Of a DNA stretch of 42,355 bases, positions 19,980-30,589 are shown in pieces. Origin of the DNA: Gnetum montanum (taxonomy: Eukaryota > Streptophyta > Gnetopsida > Gnetales > Gnetaceae); NCBI GenBank assembly GCA_015680685.1, contig MNCI01007974.1, forward strand, positions 377,234 to 419,588, given 5' to 3'. The notes under the pieces were generated by a model. The model worked only from the letters and a program-made list of their open reading frames with translations. It was not told the DNA's origin and searched no databases. Within the stretch, counting starts at the first letter, position 1. Every line of letters starts with the position of its first letter. The translations under genes were made by a program, and so were the position numbers.

Positions 19980-20884
19980 GTTACAAATGTCAAATTCAAG
20001 GACCAAAAATCAAAAAGGCTACAACTCCCTTAAAATTGGTAAATGTGGATAAACCATTTCAGTAATGGGGCCTAGATTTTATTGGCACAATTAGAGCTAG
20101 ACATAAGTTTATTTTCACAGCTACTGATTACTATACCAAATGATCTAAAGCAAAGGCTCTAAGAAAAGTTTCACCATCAGACGTGATTAAATTCTTGAAA
20201 GATCATATTCTAAGTCATTTTGGTCTACCTAAAGTGTTGGTATTCCATAATGGACTTGCTTTTTAATCTAAAGAATTTATAACATGGGCATCGAAAAATT
20301 CCATCTTTCTATTTTCTTCTTGAAATTATTATCCCTAAGGAAATGGCTTAGCTGAATCTACAAATAAAAAGCTTATTTCCTACATTAAGAAGTTGATGGA
20401 TGGGAATCTAGGAAATTGGATTGATTACTTGCAATCTACATTATGGGCTAATCATATCCTATTTAAGAAGGCTATTGGAACGTTAGCTTATAACTTAGTT
20501 TATGGTTTTTCCAGAAGAGTTACAAATAAGATTATAAGTTTGACCTCAGATTTTGTACAAAAGTATAGTGAGAAAATCAATAAAGATGAAAGTTTCATGA
20601 TCTTGCTCATCAAAAGGGAAGCCAAAATGGATAGGGCTAAAGATAATTTATTAAAAGATGCTTCTCAAGTCAAAAGGTGGTTTGATAGAAAGGCTTTGAA
20701 AAGGACTTTTAAAATCGGTGATATAGTATTATTATGGAATATAAAGAAGCTAAATAAGTTTTCAACAATATGGATGGGTCCATTTTAGATTAAGAAATAA
20801 TTATCAGAGGACATCTACAAATTATCGACATTAAGTGAAATGGAGTTACAACTTCCTTATAATGCTTTACATATAAAACATTAA
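19980..20884 (+). pseudogene. pol: Integrase second half, Element H: zinc-finger Cys pair, DDE core, C-terminal domain
   Basis: Continues the frame broken at 13314: TCYKCQIQGPKI (Cys pair), then WGLDFIGTI with the first catalytic Asp at 20075-20077. LPKVLVFHNGLAF has His (20246-20248) where DDE integrases have the second Asp. NGLAESTNKKL has the catalytic Glu at 20354-20356. The His-to-Glu gap is 35 residues, the classical spacing. The C-terminal part reads RWFDRKALKRTFKIGDIVLL, WMGPF, YNALHIKH and ends with TAA at 20882-20884. The frame is intact from 20393 to 20788, elsewhere broken by stops. The Asp loss and stops make it inactive. Confidence 0.93.
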
Positions 20885-22827
20885 TATATATATATATGTA
20901 TGTATGTATATAACTATATAATATTTATAGTAAGTAATAAAATTTTATATATAAGATTTCATATATATATACTTAGTTATAATCTGTAATAGAATGATAT
21001 ATTTATATTTATAGCATGGTTCTTGGATGCTACCTAGAACATGTTATGAGAACCCATTGCAAGGCAACCACCTGTTGAGCATCTAGTGAAAGCCCTTTCT
21101 TACTTTGGCTTTTGGATGAGTTTAGTTTCCTCATTGGTGGGTTTTCTATTCATTCCAATGTTTGGGGAAACTTTCATCAATGTATAGAAGAAGCTGAATA
21201 ACAAGGAGAGTCCAATCAAGACAATTCTTGGGGAGAGGCTTTCATGTCTCAAGACATAGAACCAACTAGTTGGGATGGACATACTAGTTGGGAAGAACCT
21301 CAAAAATCAATAGCCAAAGAGTTGGATGAGAAAGAGATAGACAATTATTGAAGACAAGGGTGAAGTGGACCAAGTTGAAGCTTCAACTAGGCAAAAAGAG
21401 GAAAGAAGAGCATTCATCACTATTGAAATTACATATGAGAGGGTTCACAATATGAGAATCCCTAAAAGAGTTACTTTAACTATTTTCTTCCCATCCACAG
21501 AATAGTTTATGTAAAAGTCTATTTGTATAGTTTTCTAAGTTTTATTAGAAGTGAGGTTTTTATTCCGTTAAACCATAAGTTTGATGAAAGTTTTCTTCGA
21601 AAAAGGATATCTATTTTCTATGTAAAAAGAAAATGTTTCCAATAAAATCTATGTTTCTCAACTAAGGTGCAAAAAAAGAGGGTTAAGAAATGTTAGCACA
21701 TTTCTACCATTTGATGCTAGGGAAATTTTAGTTCAAAATGTGTTGATGAAAAATTTCTTATTAATGTGGAATCCTAAGTTATGTGGGAACCATGGAAAGA
21801 TTTATGGAAGTGCTTTAATCTTTGGTCAGCTTATGGCTGTAAAACACATTTTGTGTATAGATACAAGCATACATAACAAAACTTGAAAAAAGGAAAGGAG
21901 AAATGCTGGGTTCTCAAAAAGATATGATATATTATTGTGGATCAATGCTTAGAAAATTTTAAAGCCATTGTAAAGTCATACATCAGGTATGGTAATATAC
22001 ACTGTCTACTTCATAGTTGAAACGATGGATACTATTTTACTTAAATTTCGTAACTGGGCTCAGGATACTGAGACAAATAGCAAGTGACCAAAGTTATCTA
22101 CATAAAGACTGATATGGGAAAGTTATTTATTAGAATATCAGACCAGAAATTATGTTACTCGATGATGATAATGGGTAATTTATGTCAAGCTTTTGCTGGA
22201 AATGTAATTCAAGATTACTTGTTGCTGCAAATTCAACTGGGAACATAAAGTGAAAGGTCTGAACAGGACATGTTGAGCAAGGGATTTCAAGTAGATATAG
22301 TCAAAAATACATCAGATTCTACAAAATGCCCTAAGGCTCACAAAGAGTGTGAACTCGATGCATATCCCAAACCTGAACAAGGTTTTTCTTCCTGGTTAAA
22401 CCTTGCTAATATCAAAATAGCATGATTGACATTTCAGTTGAATCTCCCACTACTGTTTACAGTGCATCTATATGTTTGAAGATCGATGAATTTACTTTTC
22501 AAAGAAGAAAGCCACATATCTTTCAAATTAGATTGTAAGAGAAATAATTCCATTTTAAAACTATCTTGCAATGTATCGAGCAGGAGGATGAGGATACTGG
22601 TGTTATGACTGATTCAAAGGCTTGAGAATTAGCTCCAGGGATGAAAGCAAGTATAGGGGCATCTTCAATGGAATTAACAAAGGTTTTGATAAAACAAAGA
22701 CGTAAAATCTAACGAAACCGAGGAAATGCATGGGCATTTCATCAAACACCAAATTTGCATATAAATAAGATCAAGAACTATTCTTGGTCATAATCTTATA
22801 AATTTTTCTTCCTTCTTGAGGATCATT
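20885..22827. other. Element H region between integrase and 3' LTR, unassigned
   Basis: Begins with an AT microsatellite-like stretch (20883-20967). No recognisable domain follows. Many gypsy elements have non-coding DNA here, but about 2.2 kb up to the LTR is long and, apart from 22828-23110, I see nothing to identify it. Confidence 0.45.
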
Positions 22828-23110
22828 TCATGCTTTTAGAATTCGAACAAAACAAATATTATACCCATCGCGACACTCAATCATCCTCCAGGAAGCACTG
22901 CACTCATACGAATAAACCCTACACCTGCGTTGCAATTTGCAAGTAAACATCATTCGTGTCTCTAGTTTCTCAAGAACAGGTCTTGGAAGTCCATGGCAAG
23001 AAGCTGTAGCCCTCATTGTGCCTACGAGAGGGCCCTCAAGGCTGTCTGAACCTGTTGTAAAATCTGAGCAATTTGCTATTCCTGCAAAATCTGGGATAAC
23101 ATATACGAGT
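22828..23110 (-). pseudogene. Unidentified GC-richer coding-like segment, possibly a captured gene fragment
   Basis: The minus strand is open for 99 codons and ends with TAG or TGA-type stop just after RILKA. It reads GPLVGTMRATASCHGLPRPV, LQRRCRVYSYECSASWRM and ECRDGYN, with six Cys and balanced composition. This differs from the low-complexity chance frames around it, and base composition is noticeably richer in G and C than the flanks. I do not recognise the family. The frame runs into the first bases of the right LTR of Element H (23092), so its first codons are not gene-derived. It may be an exon carried by the element or left by an older insertion target. Chance is not excluded. Confidence 0.35.
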
Positions 23111-24464
23111 ATCAAGTTCATTACCATTTTTGATCATATACATCCCATATTTCTTGTAAAAAATAATTTATTGTATTTATGATAGTTATCCCCAAAGATG
23201 CTTGGTAATCATAGCTTGTATCTCTATGATGATTGAACTTCCCATGAAAGTTGTAATTTTTTTTTGTAATTTTTTTATGTTTGTGTAGCTAAATGCCCAT
23301 GATATCTATAACTAAAAAGACACTTGCCAACTATGGCTTGATTGTCTAATATCTCTAACTATAACTTCTAAAGGTAGTTATGAATAAATTCCCTAGATAT
23401 TTGATATTCACCTTAACCTTTAATGATGATTGTAACTACCATGAAGACACTGTAAAAAGGCTTCAAAGGTAAAGAAAAATATTGAAGATTTCTTGTAAAG
23501 CATAGCTTGCTAAAGACATCAATTCAACTACTTTGTTTTAATCCTGTGAGTTCATTTCTTCCCATTTTGTTTTAGTTACTTAGCTAATAGTTTAGATAGT
23601 ATCATGCTTGGCATTTAATTTTTGGATTTTTTAAGGTTGTTAGTTATAGCTCTATTTTTGCACAATATTAGACTTCTATTAAAGTTTTCCATAAAAGAGC
23701 CTATGTTGTTGAAAAGCCTCAGAGAAATTTAATAGTAATGTCTTAAACGAAATTGCCTATTTTTGAGCATAGAGGATCTAGGAAAATCTTTGATACTTTG
23801 AGATAACTAAAATGACTTCATTATTTTAAAGTGTATTGCCTTAGTATTTTAATCCTAAAATTGTTAAATTTATATGAAGGCTCTATTAAATGTAATTCTT
23901 GACAACTATTAACTAGTCAAAATAGAATCTCATACTTTGTCACTTATGCAACATTTTTGGTAGTGTAATAAGATTGTCTTTTATGAAATTGCTTATTGAG
24001 CTCAGAGGGTTTGAACAATTTGTAGCTAAATTGAATTGGAATAGCTTTATTGCAAAGTGTTTCCTCATGTCAATTTATCTTGCTTAAATGTTTGAGATTC
24101 CATAAAATTTTATCTTGTTACAAGTAATGTACTATAGGGACTATATAGACTAAGTGATTGGAAAAAATAGGAATCTTCATCAACTCACAGTATTCGACAA
24201 ATTTAGCTAAATTTCTTTTAAAATAGCCAATTACAATTCCACACACAACCCAACCATTTAAAAATTCACAACAACAAATGCATACTCATGTTTAGTTCAT
24301 TTCATAACCACTAAGTCTATTTGGAGGTATCTAGACCTTTGTTTTGCCAAAGACCAGCAAGCACCTAAACCCTATTTAAATAACACCTTTGCAGCCTGTG
24401 ACTTCCTAAGTTCGCAAGACCCAAAGGCTCCCAAACATTGGCAATCCCAAACAGTTACCAACAA
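23092..24464 (+). repeat. 3' LTR of Element H
   Basis: Direct repeat of 9393-10870, with shared landmarks such as ATATACGAGTA, AAAGAGC(C/T)TATGTTGTTGAA and TTTGCCAAAGACCA. Divergence is clearly higher than between the LTRs of Element 1, with several indels. The right edge could be ATCCCA at 24449 or ACCAACA at 24463. Confidence 0.75.
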
Positions 24465-24639
24465 ACTATAAATGTGCATTTATCTGTCACATTTGTGGCA
24501 TCCATTATTTAGTATTCTAGCAAAGCTATTGCATTTTCTTCATTTGAAAGTTAGAATATTTTTTAAGTGCCTGTAGAAGGAGTTGAGAAGTGTAGGGATC
24601 TTTATCTGAAAATTGATGTACCTAAGCACTTTAGTGTGA
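24465..24639. other. Unassigned stretch between LTRs
   Basis: About 175 bp of AT-rich sequence with no gene or repeat I can support. Confidence 0.4.
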
Positions 24640-25187
24640 CTAGCAATAAAGACAACCTTTCTTGACTAAACCTTGTAGCACTTGGATTAGCTTAATGTTT
24701 ACTTTATGCATTTATTATTTGAGCAATTTACTTTAATGCATCGAATTAATTAATTAAATTGTGATTAATTAAAGCACATAAGTATAACCATTTTGAGCAT
24801 ACATTATTGTTTGATAATCCCAGTGGTGCGTAATGCTTGGTAACCCAGTAACATTGCAACATGGTTCAGTATGTGTATGATAAATTGGAATGGATGCTTA
24901 TGTTAGGATCAGTTAAAATATTAGTAAGTTATTAGATTAATCAAACATTTAACTACTTTATTTTTTGGCACTTGGGCAACTTAAATAATAAATATAAAAT
25001 GATAAAAATCGTATGCCTCATTTACACTTAACCATACACTTGAACTTCACAAGTGAAACTAAGAAGACAATGATCACATACATTAAAATCACTTCCTAGA
25101 CCCACTACATTTAGAGAGCTAAAGTCCACGGAATTCGACCAAATCACTTAGTGAATGCTAGTGATTCATATGGTTGGGTGTTGGGAC
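24640..25187 (+). repeat. Orphan LTR fragment, plus orientation
   Basis: Contains landmarks of the TGATGAGT-family LTRs in plus order: TTGATAATCCCAGTGGTGCG, TGCTTGGTAACCCAGTA, CACTTAACCATACACTTGA, AAGAAGACAATGATCA and TTCATATGGTTGGGTG. They match the reverse complement of the Element 2 LTR. The last bases of the LTR, PBS and any internal region are missing. At 25187 it abuts ORF2 of Element 4, which runs on the opposite strand, so this is a rearrangement breakpoint rather than a normal element end. Confidence 0.6.
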
Positions 25188-27760
25188 TATTTGCGTTCAA
25201 TGTTGAATGCCTTAAGTGCATTATATAGCTCTCGGTAGTCATTCATTCTTTTGGCTAGGTTCTTTGTTGTTGATCTTTGATTAATGAACTTCTCCTTAAG
25301 AACCTCAAGTTTTGCATTTTTTTATTTCAAGTTTCTGCTTAGTTTCATAATGATGCTTAAACTCTACCTTGTATAGAAGGTACGAGTTGGTCACTTGTTT
25401 CTCTAATTCTAACCTTAGTTTTTTAGCAATCAACATTGCTAGGTTTGAGTAACGGAGGTTGGCAAGCTTAATATACCTTGTCATCTCCTTGATCTGTAGC
25501 TCCTTGAGCCAAATTTTAGCTTTGTTGCATTCATTAAGTCCATCAAAGATGGGCTACCAAACATCACCTCCTTGTTGGAGCTGCTAGAGGACCTCAATCA
25601 CCTTTTCCTTTGCTAGTTGGATGTGTTTCTCATTGATTTCCTTCTACAAGCTAACCTGGTCCCTGTAATGGTTCTTGAATCTCTCAAATTTGAGGGCCTC
25701 ATTTTTCTAGGTGGTAATTTCAATGGCAAACTTTTGGTGAAGGGCACACACCTCCTTCATCAAGAGATTTTGATTCTCTGTGCCCAATCCATCTCAATTC
25801 AATGTTTACCCTAGAAAGCTACTCTTGTTGTTGTCAGATGATTTAATCATCTAATCTTTCTGCATCTCAACATTCCACAGGGGATAATTTTGCTAGTTCA
25901 GATTAATGTTCTCTTATTGGACCTCCAAATAGTCCTTTTGGATGTTGTAAATAGTGGAATTTGCTGAGGATTGATCGAAGATCATTAACTCCTTCACATA
26001 CTTAGCCTCTTGAAGTTTTTCTTAAAGCTATTAAAAAGCTTCATATCTAGCTATGTTTTGGCTGAGTGCTATGGATCAATGAGGTAGTCCTTCAATTCTA
26101 CAACCTTAGTAGTTAAACACCAATTCTGCTCTATGCCTACCTCAAGTTGGGCATTAGCAATGAGGACCTTATCCCTAGCTTCAAGTAGCTTCAATTGGTT
26201 TGCTAAAATGGTTTCTAAGATATCAAAGATATCTAGAATTAAATTTTTAGTTTTCATCAGTCGATCTAGAAACTCCTCATGCTAAGCTGCATTGAATTTT
26301 CCACTTCTTGCTCTTGTGAACACCTACACATCTCTAAGTGTAGCAACACTTGGTACAGATGCCATAGGGGCGTTGAGTGCATTGGCCACTCTATCAACGA
26401 CCACCTCTATCGTCATTTCCTACCCTTGGTGGTACATCACTAGAACAATTAACCTCTTGCCCTCCTCCAAATTCATTGAAATGGTAGCGACATTCCCATA
26501 GATTTCTAGGAATTGCTATTGTTGATAGAGGGACACTGTTACCTCTCAGGCATTAGGATTCGATCTTGTGGACACCTACATTCTTTGAGTAGAAAAAATT
26601 GATGTTGAATCCTCCATCTACTAATTGATAATGCCACCTCATTGAGATGAATCAAAGCTGGTCTGTAGATAGAGGATTCACCACCACTTGATCTTAACTA
26701 CTACTATTATAGAAGTTGCACATGAAGTTCACACATGCACTCAATGGTAGTGTGGGACTCCAACATGGATTGTTTATGAATGGGTGATGGTGGAAACTAC
26801 TCCTCTATAATTACATTGGTAGGCACCTTTTCTTTCATCATCTTCATCCAAGAAGAAATAGGAGCATGATGAAGGACATCATTCAAATAATGGACTATCC
26901 CTTCCCTTTTGTATAGTTTTTTGATTAGGGATAGAAAGGGGAGTACCTTCCTTTTACATTCATTCTCCTTAAAGTGCTTCTCTATTTTGAGATAGATTAG
27001 CTATGAAGGGTTGATAGGGAATTTCTTGCTCAAAGTGCTACACACATAAGCAAAGAAGATTATCATCTTGCTTGGCCTCATCATCAAATTGAGGTGAAAG
27101 GTCGTGATCTTAAAGTATGCATGTCCTACCATAGTGAGTGCACCATACTTCTTTGGTCCACTTCATAGCACCACTTGATCCATTCTTTCTTAATACCTGG
27201 ATTTTTCTACATTGGAATTTCACCAAGGTTGTTCTAGTTTCAGGCAACCCAAGGGCTTGAGAGATGGCCTCCACTGAGTATGACATAGTGATGTCCTTGT
27301 TCTTCACTATGGCATTGGGATTCTTGTTGCTTCAAAAGAGATATGTCTCTCCCATGTACCATTCCTTGCTGGAAGTAATGATAGGCCACATGTGAGAGTT
27401 TTGAAGTTGAATTTTGACATCTAGTGGAGCAAACTCCAAGAAGGCTCCAAAGTTCAACTCTTAAAGGACATATCTCTAAACCTCCTTGGATGCAATTTAT
27501 GATAGGCAGGCCTTTGTCAAAGTGACCTCAAAGTTTGGCCTTATGCCTAATGCCTCATCTTGGTGAGATTACTCTATTTCAGCCTAGGGAATCTAATGAA
27601 TAGATTCCACATTAGGCTCCTCCCAAAGAGGTCCCATTGCATGGGTCTTAACTACTTGCTCCTAAGGTTATTATGGTTTTTGGCCTCTTCCAACTCTAGG
27701 TCACTTATCCCTTGGTTGGAATGGTCCTACCTCTAGTCCATGCTTTCCTTTTGGTGCCAC
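25188..27760 (-). pseudogene. ORF2 of Element 4: plant-transposon-protein-like domain and coiled coil, C-terminus lost
   Basis: The minus strand starts at 27760 with GTGGCACCAAAAGG where the other copies have ATG. A basic stretch (PRVGRGQ) follows. The domain reads FKITTFHL, RPSKMIIFFAYVCSTLSKKF, LIYLKIEKHFKE and VLPFLSLIKKLYKREGIVHY (about 27110-26870), paralleling the Element 1 ORF2. Coiled-coil segments follow, for example at 26257-26069 (LANQLKLLEARDKVLIANAQ). The conserved block LANLRYSNLAMLIAKKLRLE lies near 25485-25425. It ends at 25188, about 95 codons before the stop seen in Element 1, where it meets the orphan LTR. Many stops make it a pseudogene. Confidence 0.72.
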
Positions 27761-29595
27761 TTATGATCACAACATAACCAAGGATTAGCATGATATGTGG
27801 AACTTATAACTTTTCGGTACCCTATCTCTTTGAACAGTTACACTTGGCTTAGTTGTGATCATGGTGGATTGATTATTTTAATGTTATTTTAATATTATTT
27901 AATTAATATGGCTACTAGATTTTATTGGGAAGGTTTAACACTCATTAATTAGTGATTTTGATGTTATTTCATTAGTTAAACCTTTGGGGAGTTAGAAAAT
28001 TTCTAAAAAAAAAAATTCATTAGTTAAACTATTGATGTTGTAGGGCTAAAAAATAGGAAAATTGGATAAGTGATTGGCAAGATATGAAGTTTGAAAGACT
28101 TTAGTCTCTGAAAAATTATAAAAATTTCCTTTGCATTTGAAGCAAATGGTAAAAGATTCCAAAGTGTTATGTGCTATTTATAGGATTTTTGCCTTGCGTC
28201 GACAAGATCGCGTTGATATAGCCAACTTTGTCAATGGGGCAAAAATAGAAAATTTTCTATCTTTAGAAAAATAGGGAAAATGAAGGAGTTTTGACATGAA
28301 ATTTGAGTCCAAAGGAAGCCAATGAAGCTAAGAACATGACGAAACACATGAAGAGGGCTAGATAGTTTGCAAAAGGAAGACTTTTGATGAAGAATTCTTA
28401 GAGGAATCTTAAAAAGGAGCACACTACTAAATGTAACCAATGTGGAATGTAAATAATTTGAAAAAAAAAATGTCTAAGGATACAGAACTTAACTATCCTA
28501 ACCAAGAAAAATGTAAGTGGGCCCTCCCTATAGCAGGCTCATGCCCTTAATACCTTTACATATCCTCAAACCAAGGAGTCCATGGTCCCCATTGTTGACT
28601 AATGGTTATGGTAAGTTAAGGACCATATCTTGAAAGAAACTACCTAAGAATTTTAGCACATCAAACTAAGACATTAAAAAAAACATGAAAAATGACAATG
28701 AGGTGACTTATGGAAAGCATGGATGGATGAGGTAGAAAGTAGAATGGAGTTTGGTATCGTGGTCACATGAAGTCCCTTGTGGATATTTTGGTTAAGATGA
28801 TCCAATAATATCCATCCTTAGTCCGAATTAAAACTAACCATCTTTAGTAACTTTGCATTAACACTCGAAGACTTGCCCCCTCAAAGCATAAGAATATCCT
28901 CACAAATCAATCATCATTCCTAAAGGAGCAAAAAAGAGAAGTAGAAGGTGAAATGGGCCTTAGTTAGAGGGGACTTTCAAGCATCGGTAACATATCTTTC
29001 TAGTTCTATAATGAGTGCTTTTAGCCTATTATTTCGTCTAAGGGATGCTTTGAACTCCCATTATTATTATTTTTTTCTTTTCTGTGTTTTATATTTTTAT
29101 ATTTTTGGATGGGAACCACATCATGCAAAAACTTTTAGCTTCTAGTTATTGATCAACAACGAAATGGTGGGAAATCCATGAAAACATGCATGCACCCAAG
29201 AGGAATAGGCAAGTACAAAGAGCATCAAATCCCCTTGAAGTCACACCCTTATCTATCCATTTAATCCTTCCCAAGTTTGGAAACTACTAAGGTCATAAAT
29301 TTTTTAAAAGTTTCATTAAGGAAGGGACCACATATTTCCAAAATAAGGAACACCATAGAGTTTGTGGATGGATGGATGACATGGACACACTACCTATTAT
29401 CATGAAAAAGAAACGATGTCTTAGTCATCAATACCAAAATTCAAAGATAGAATCCAAACATTTTGCAATCAAAGAACATTATAGTACAAACAACCATCAT
29501 TCAACAACTACAATTGCACTTAGTCCTAATGGTAATAAAGGAAAACAAATCAAATCAAACCAAAACATCAAAAAAGCATAAAAAAAAATCCAAAC
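27761..29595 (-). repeat. Spacer of Element 4, first copy (left of Element 3)
   Basis: Aligns throughout with 39037-40915. Shared landmarks include TTAATGTTATTTTAATATTA, GTTAGAAAATTTC, GATGAAGAAT and the family block AGGCTCATGCCCTTAAT. No gene is supported. TATA box complement at 28174-28182. It would be continuous with 38624-38640 if Element 3 were absent. Confidence 0.8.
28174..28182 (-). promoter_or_regulatory. Putative internal TATA box upstream of ORF2, Element 4 copy A
   Basis: CTATTTATA on the plus strand, TATAAATAG on the minus strand, 422 nt before the ORF2 start position (27760). The duplicate at 39486-39494 is identical. Confidence 0.5.
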
Positions 29596-29600
29596 CAAAT
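29596..29600. other. Left target-site duplication of Element 3 (CAAAT)
   Basis: CAAAT directly before TGATGAGT at 29601, repeated at 38619-38623. The uninterrupted sister sequence at about 40908-40935 shows the pre-insertion context (CCAAACCAAAT followed by a spacing variant of ATAGAA). Confidence 0.93.
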
Positions 29601-30408
29601 TGATGAGTGGCAAGGTACCCGTACGTCCAACCATATGAATCACAAGCATTCATGCACGATCTGGTTGAATTCCATGGATGAGACTCATTGTACATCTAAA
29701 TTGTTATGCTCTGATCATAGTTAGTTGTCTTCCCACTTGGACTAGTGGTAGCTTTGTCACGTATGGTGTAGTCCAAAGTAAGGCATATGATGATATCATT
29801 GAACCCTATACTACTCCTAATGATAATAAAGAGATTAATTAATTAAGCTAACAAATAATGAAAAATAAGATCTAAACTAGCATATGTGCAATGAGTATCC
29901 ATCCCCAATCGTCCTTACACAGCTTAGACTTCGTATAAGTACTACTGGGATTGCCTAGCATACGTCACTGGCTTTGCCAAATAATACACTATTGGGTTAC
30001 CAAGTAATTACACTTAAGTGCTTGTGGTTAAGTTGTACTCATTTTGCTTAATGATAGGAATAGTAAATAGCAATAAATACAAAAATTAACCAAAGAAAAT
30101 AGTAAATAATTAAACAATTAAATTAATAATAAATCTAAGTGGATGTTGCAATGATGGAGGTAATCTCTATCTTTATTTCTAATCATGTAACGTGTCCAAT
30201 TACATCACACTCAAATAAGGATGTTGTACAATCACAAACATCATACTTCAGGCATGCACTGGGAATAACAGAACTTGAAATTAGAAATCTAAGAAAAGCT
30301 ATCAAAAACTAATAACAAAAACTATCTCCCAACCATACATCCAAGTGTTTTATTTATAGGCTAGCACGAAGGAGACGATATTAGGGTTGACATGATCATG
30401 ACTCATCA
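29601..30408 (-). repeat. 3' LTR of Element 3 (808 bp)
   Basis: TGATGAGT at 29601, ACTCATCA at 30401-30408. From about 29770 to 30408 it matches 37919-38618; the first about 170 bp differ from the other LTR in sequence and length. TATA complement TTATTTATA at 30350-30358. Confidence 0.92.
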
Positions 30409-30426
30409 TACCACCATGACTAAATG
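30409..30426 (-). other. 3' polypurine tract of Element 3
   Basis: The complement reads CATTTAGTCATGGTGGTA at the LTR edge; the G run is interrupted by one T compared with Elements 1 and 2. Confidence 0.65.
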
Positions 30427-30589
30427 AAAACTCATCCTCAAGTTAAAAAAATGAGGAACAAGTTCTTTACAAAAAATGGTGGGAAGGTATGAAATTATTG
30501 ACTAACTCAAACAAACAAACAAATTGACTCTTACATGTTGTAGTGATGTCTTATAAAAATTTGGACACAATATTACAAGACACAAAATC

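Larger units (their letters stand above)
9393..24464 (+). mobile_element. Element H: old gypsy (Tat-like) LTR retrotransposon, host of Element 2
   Basis: Two long direct repeats (about 9393-10870 and 23092-24464) flank plus-strand gag, RNase H and integrase remnants in the canonical gypsy order gag - RT/RNase H - integrase. Removing Element 2 (13315-19974) and one target copy makes the integrase reading continuous. Protease and the reverse transcriptase palm are missing between 12256 and 12405. The termini are approximate, I found no clear target duplication or PBS, and the sequence before the right LTR is not purine-rich. It is older than Element 2, which sits inside it. Confidence 0.75.

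Noticed and set aside
9393-24464. Two independent old elements left and right of Element 2
   Set aside because: The split zinc finger and AACAT duplication show one element interrupted by a later insertion.
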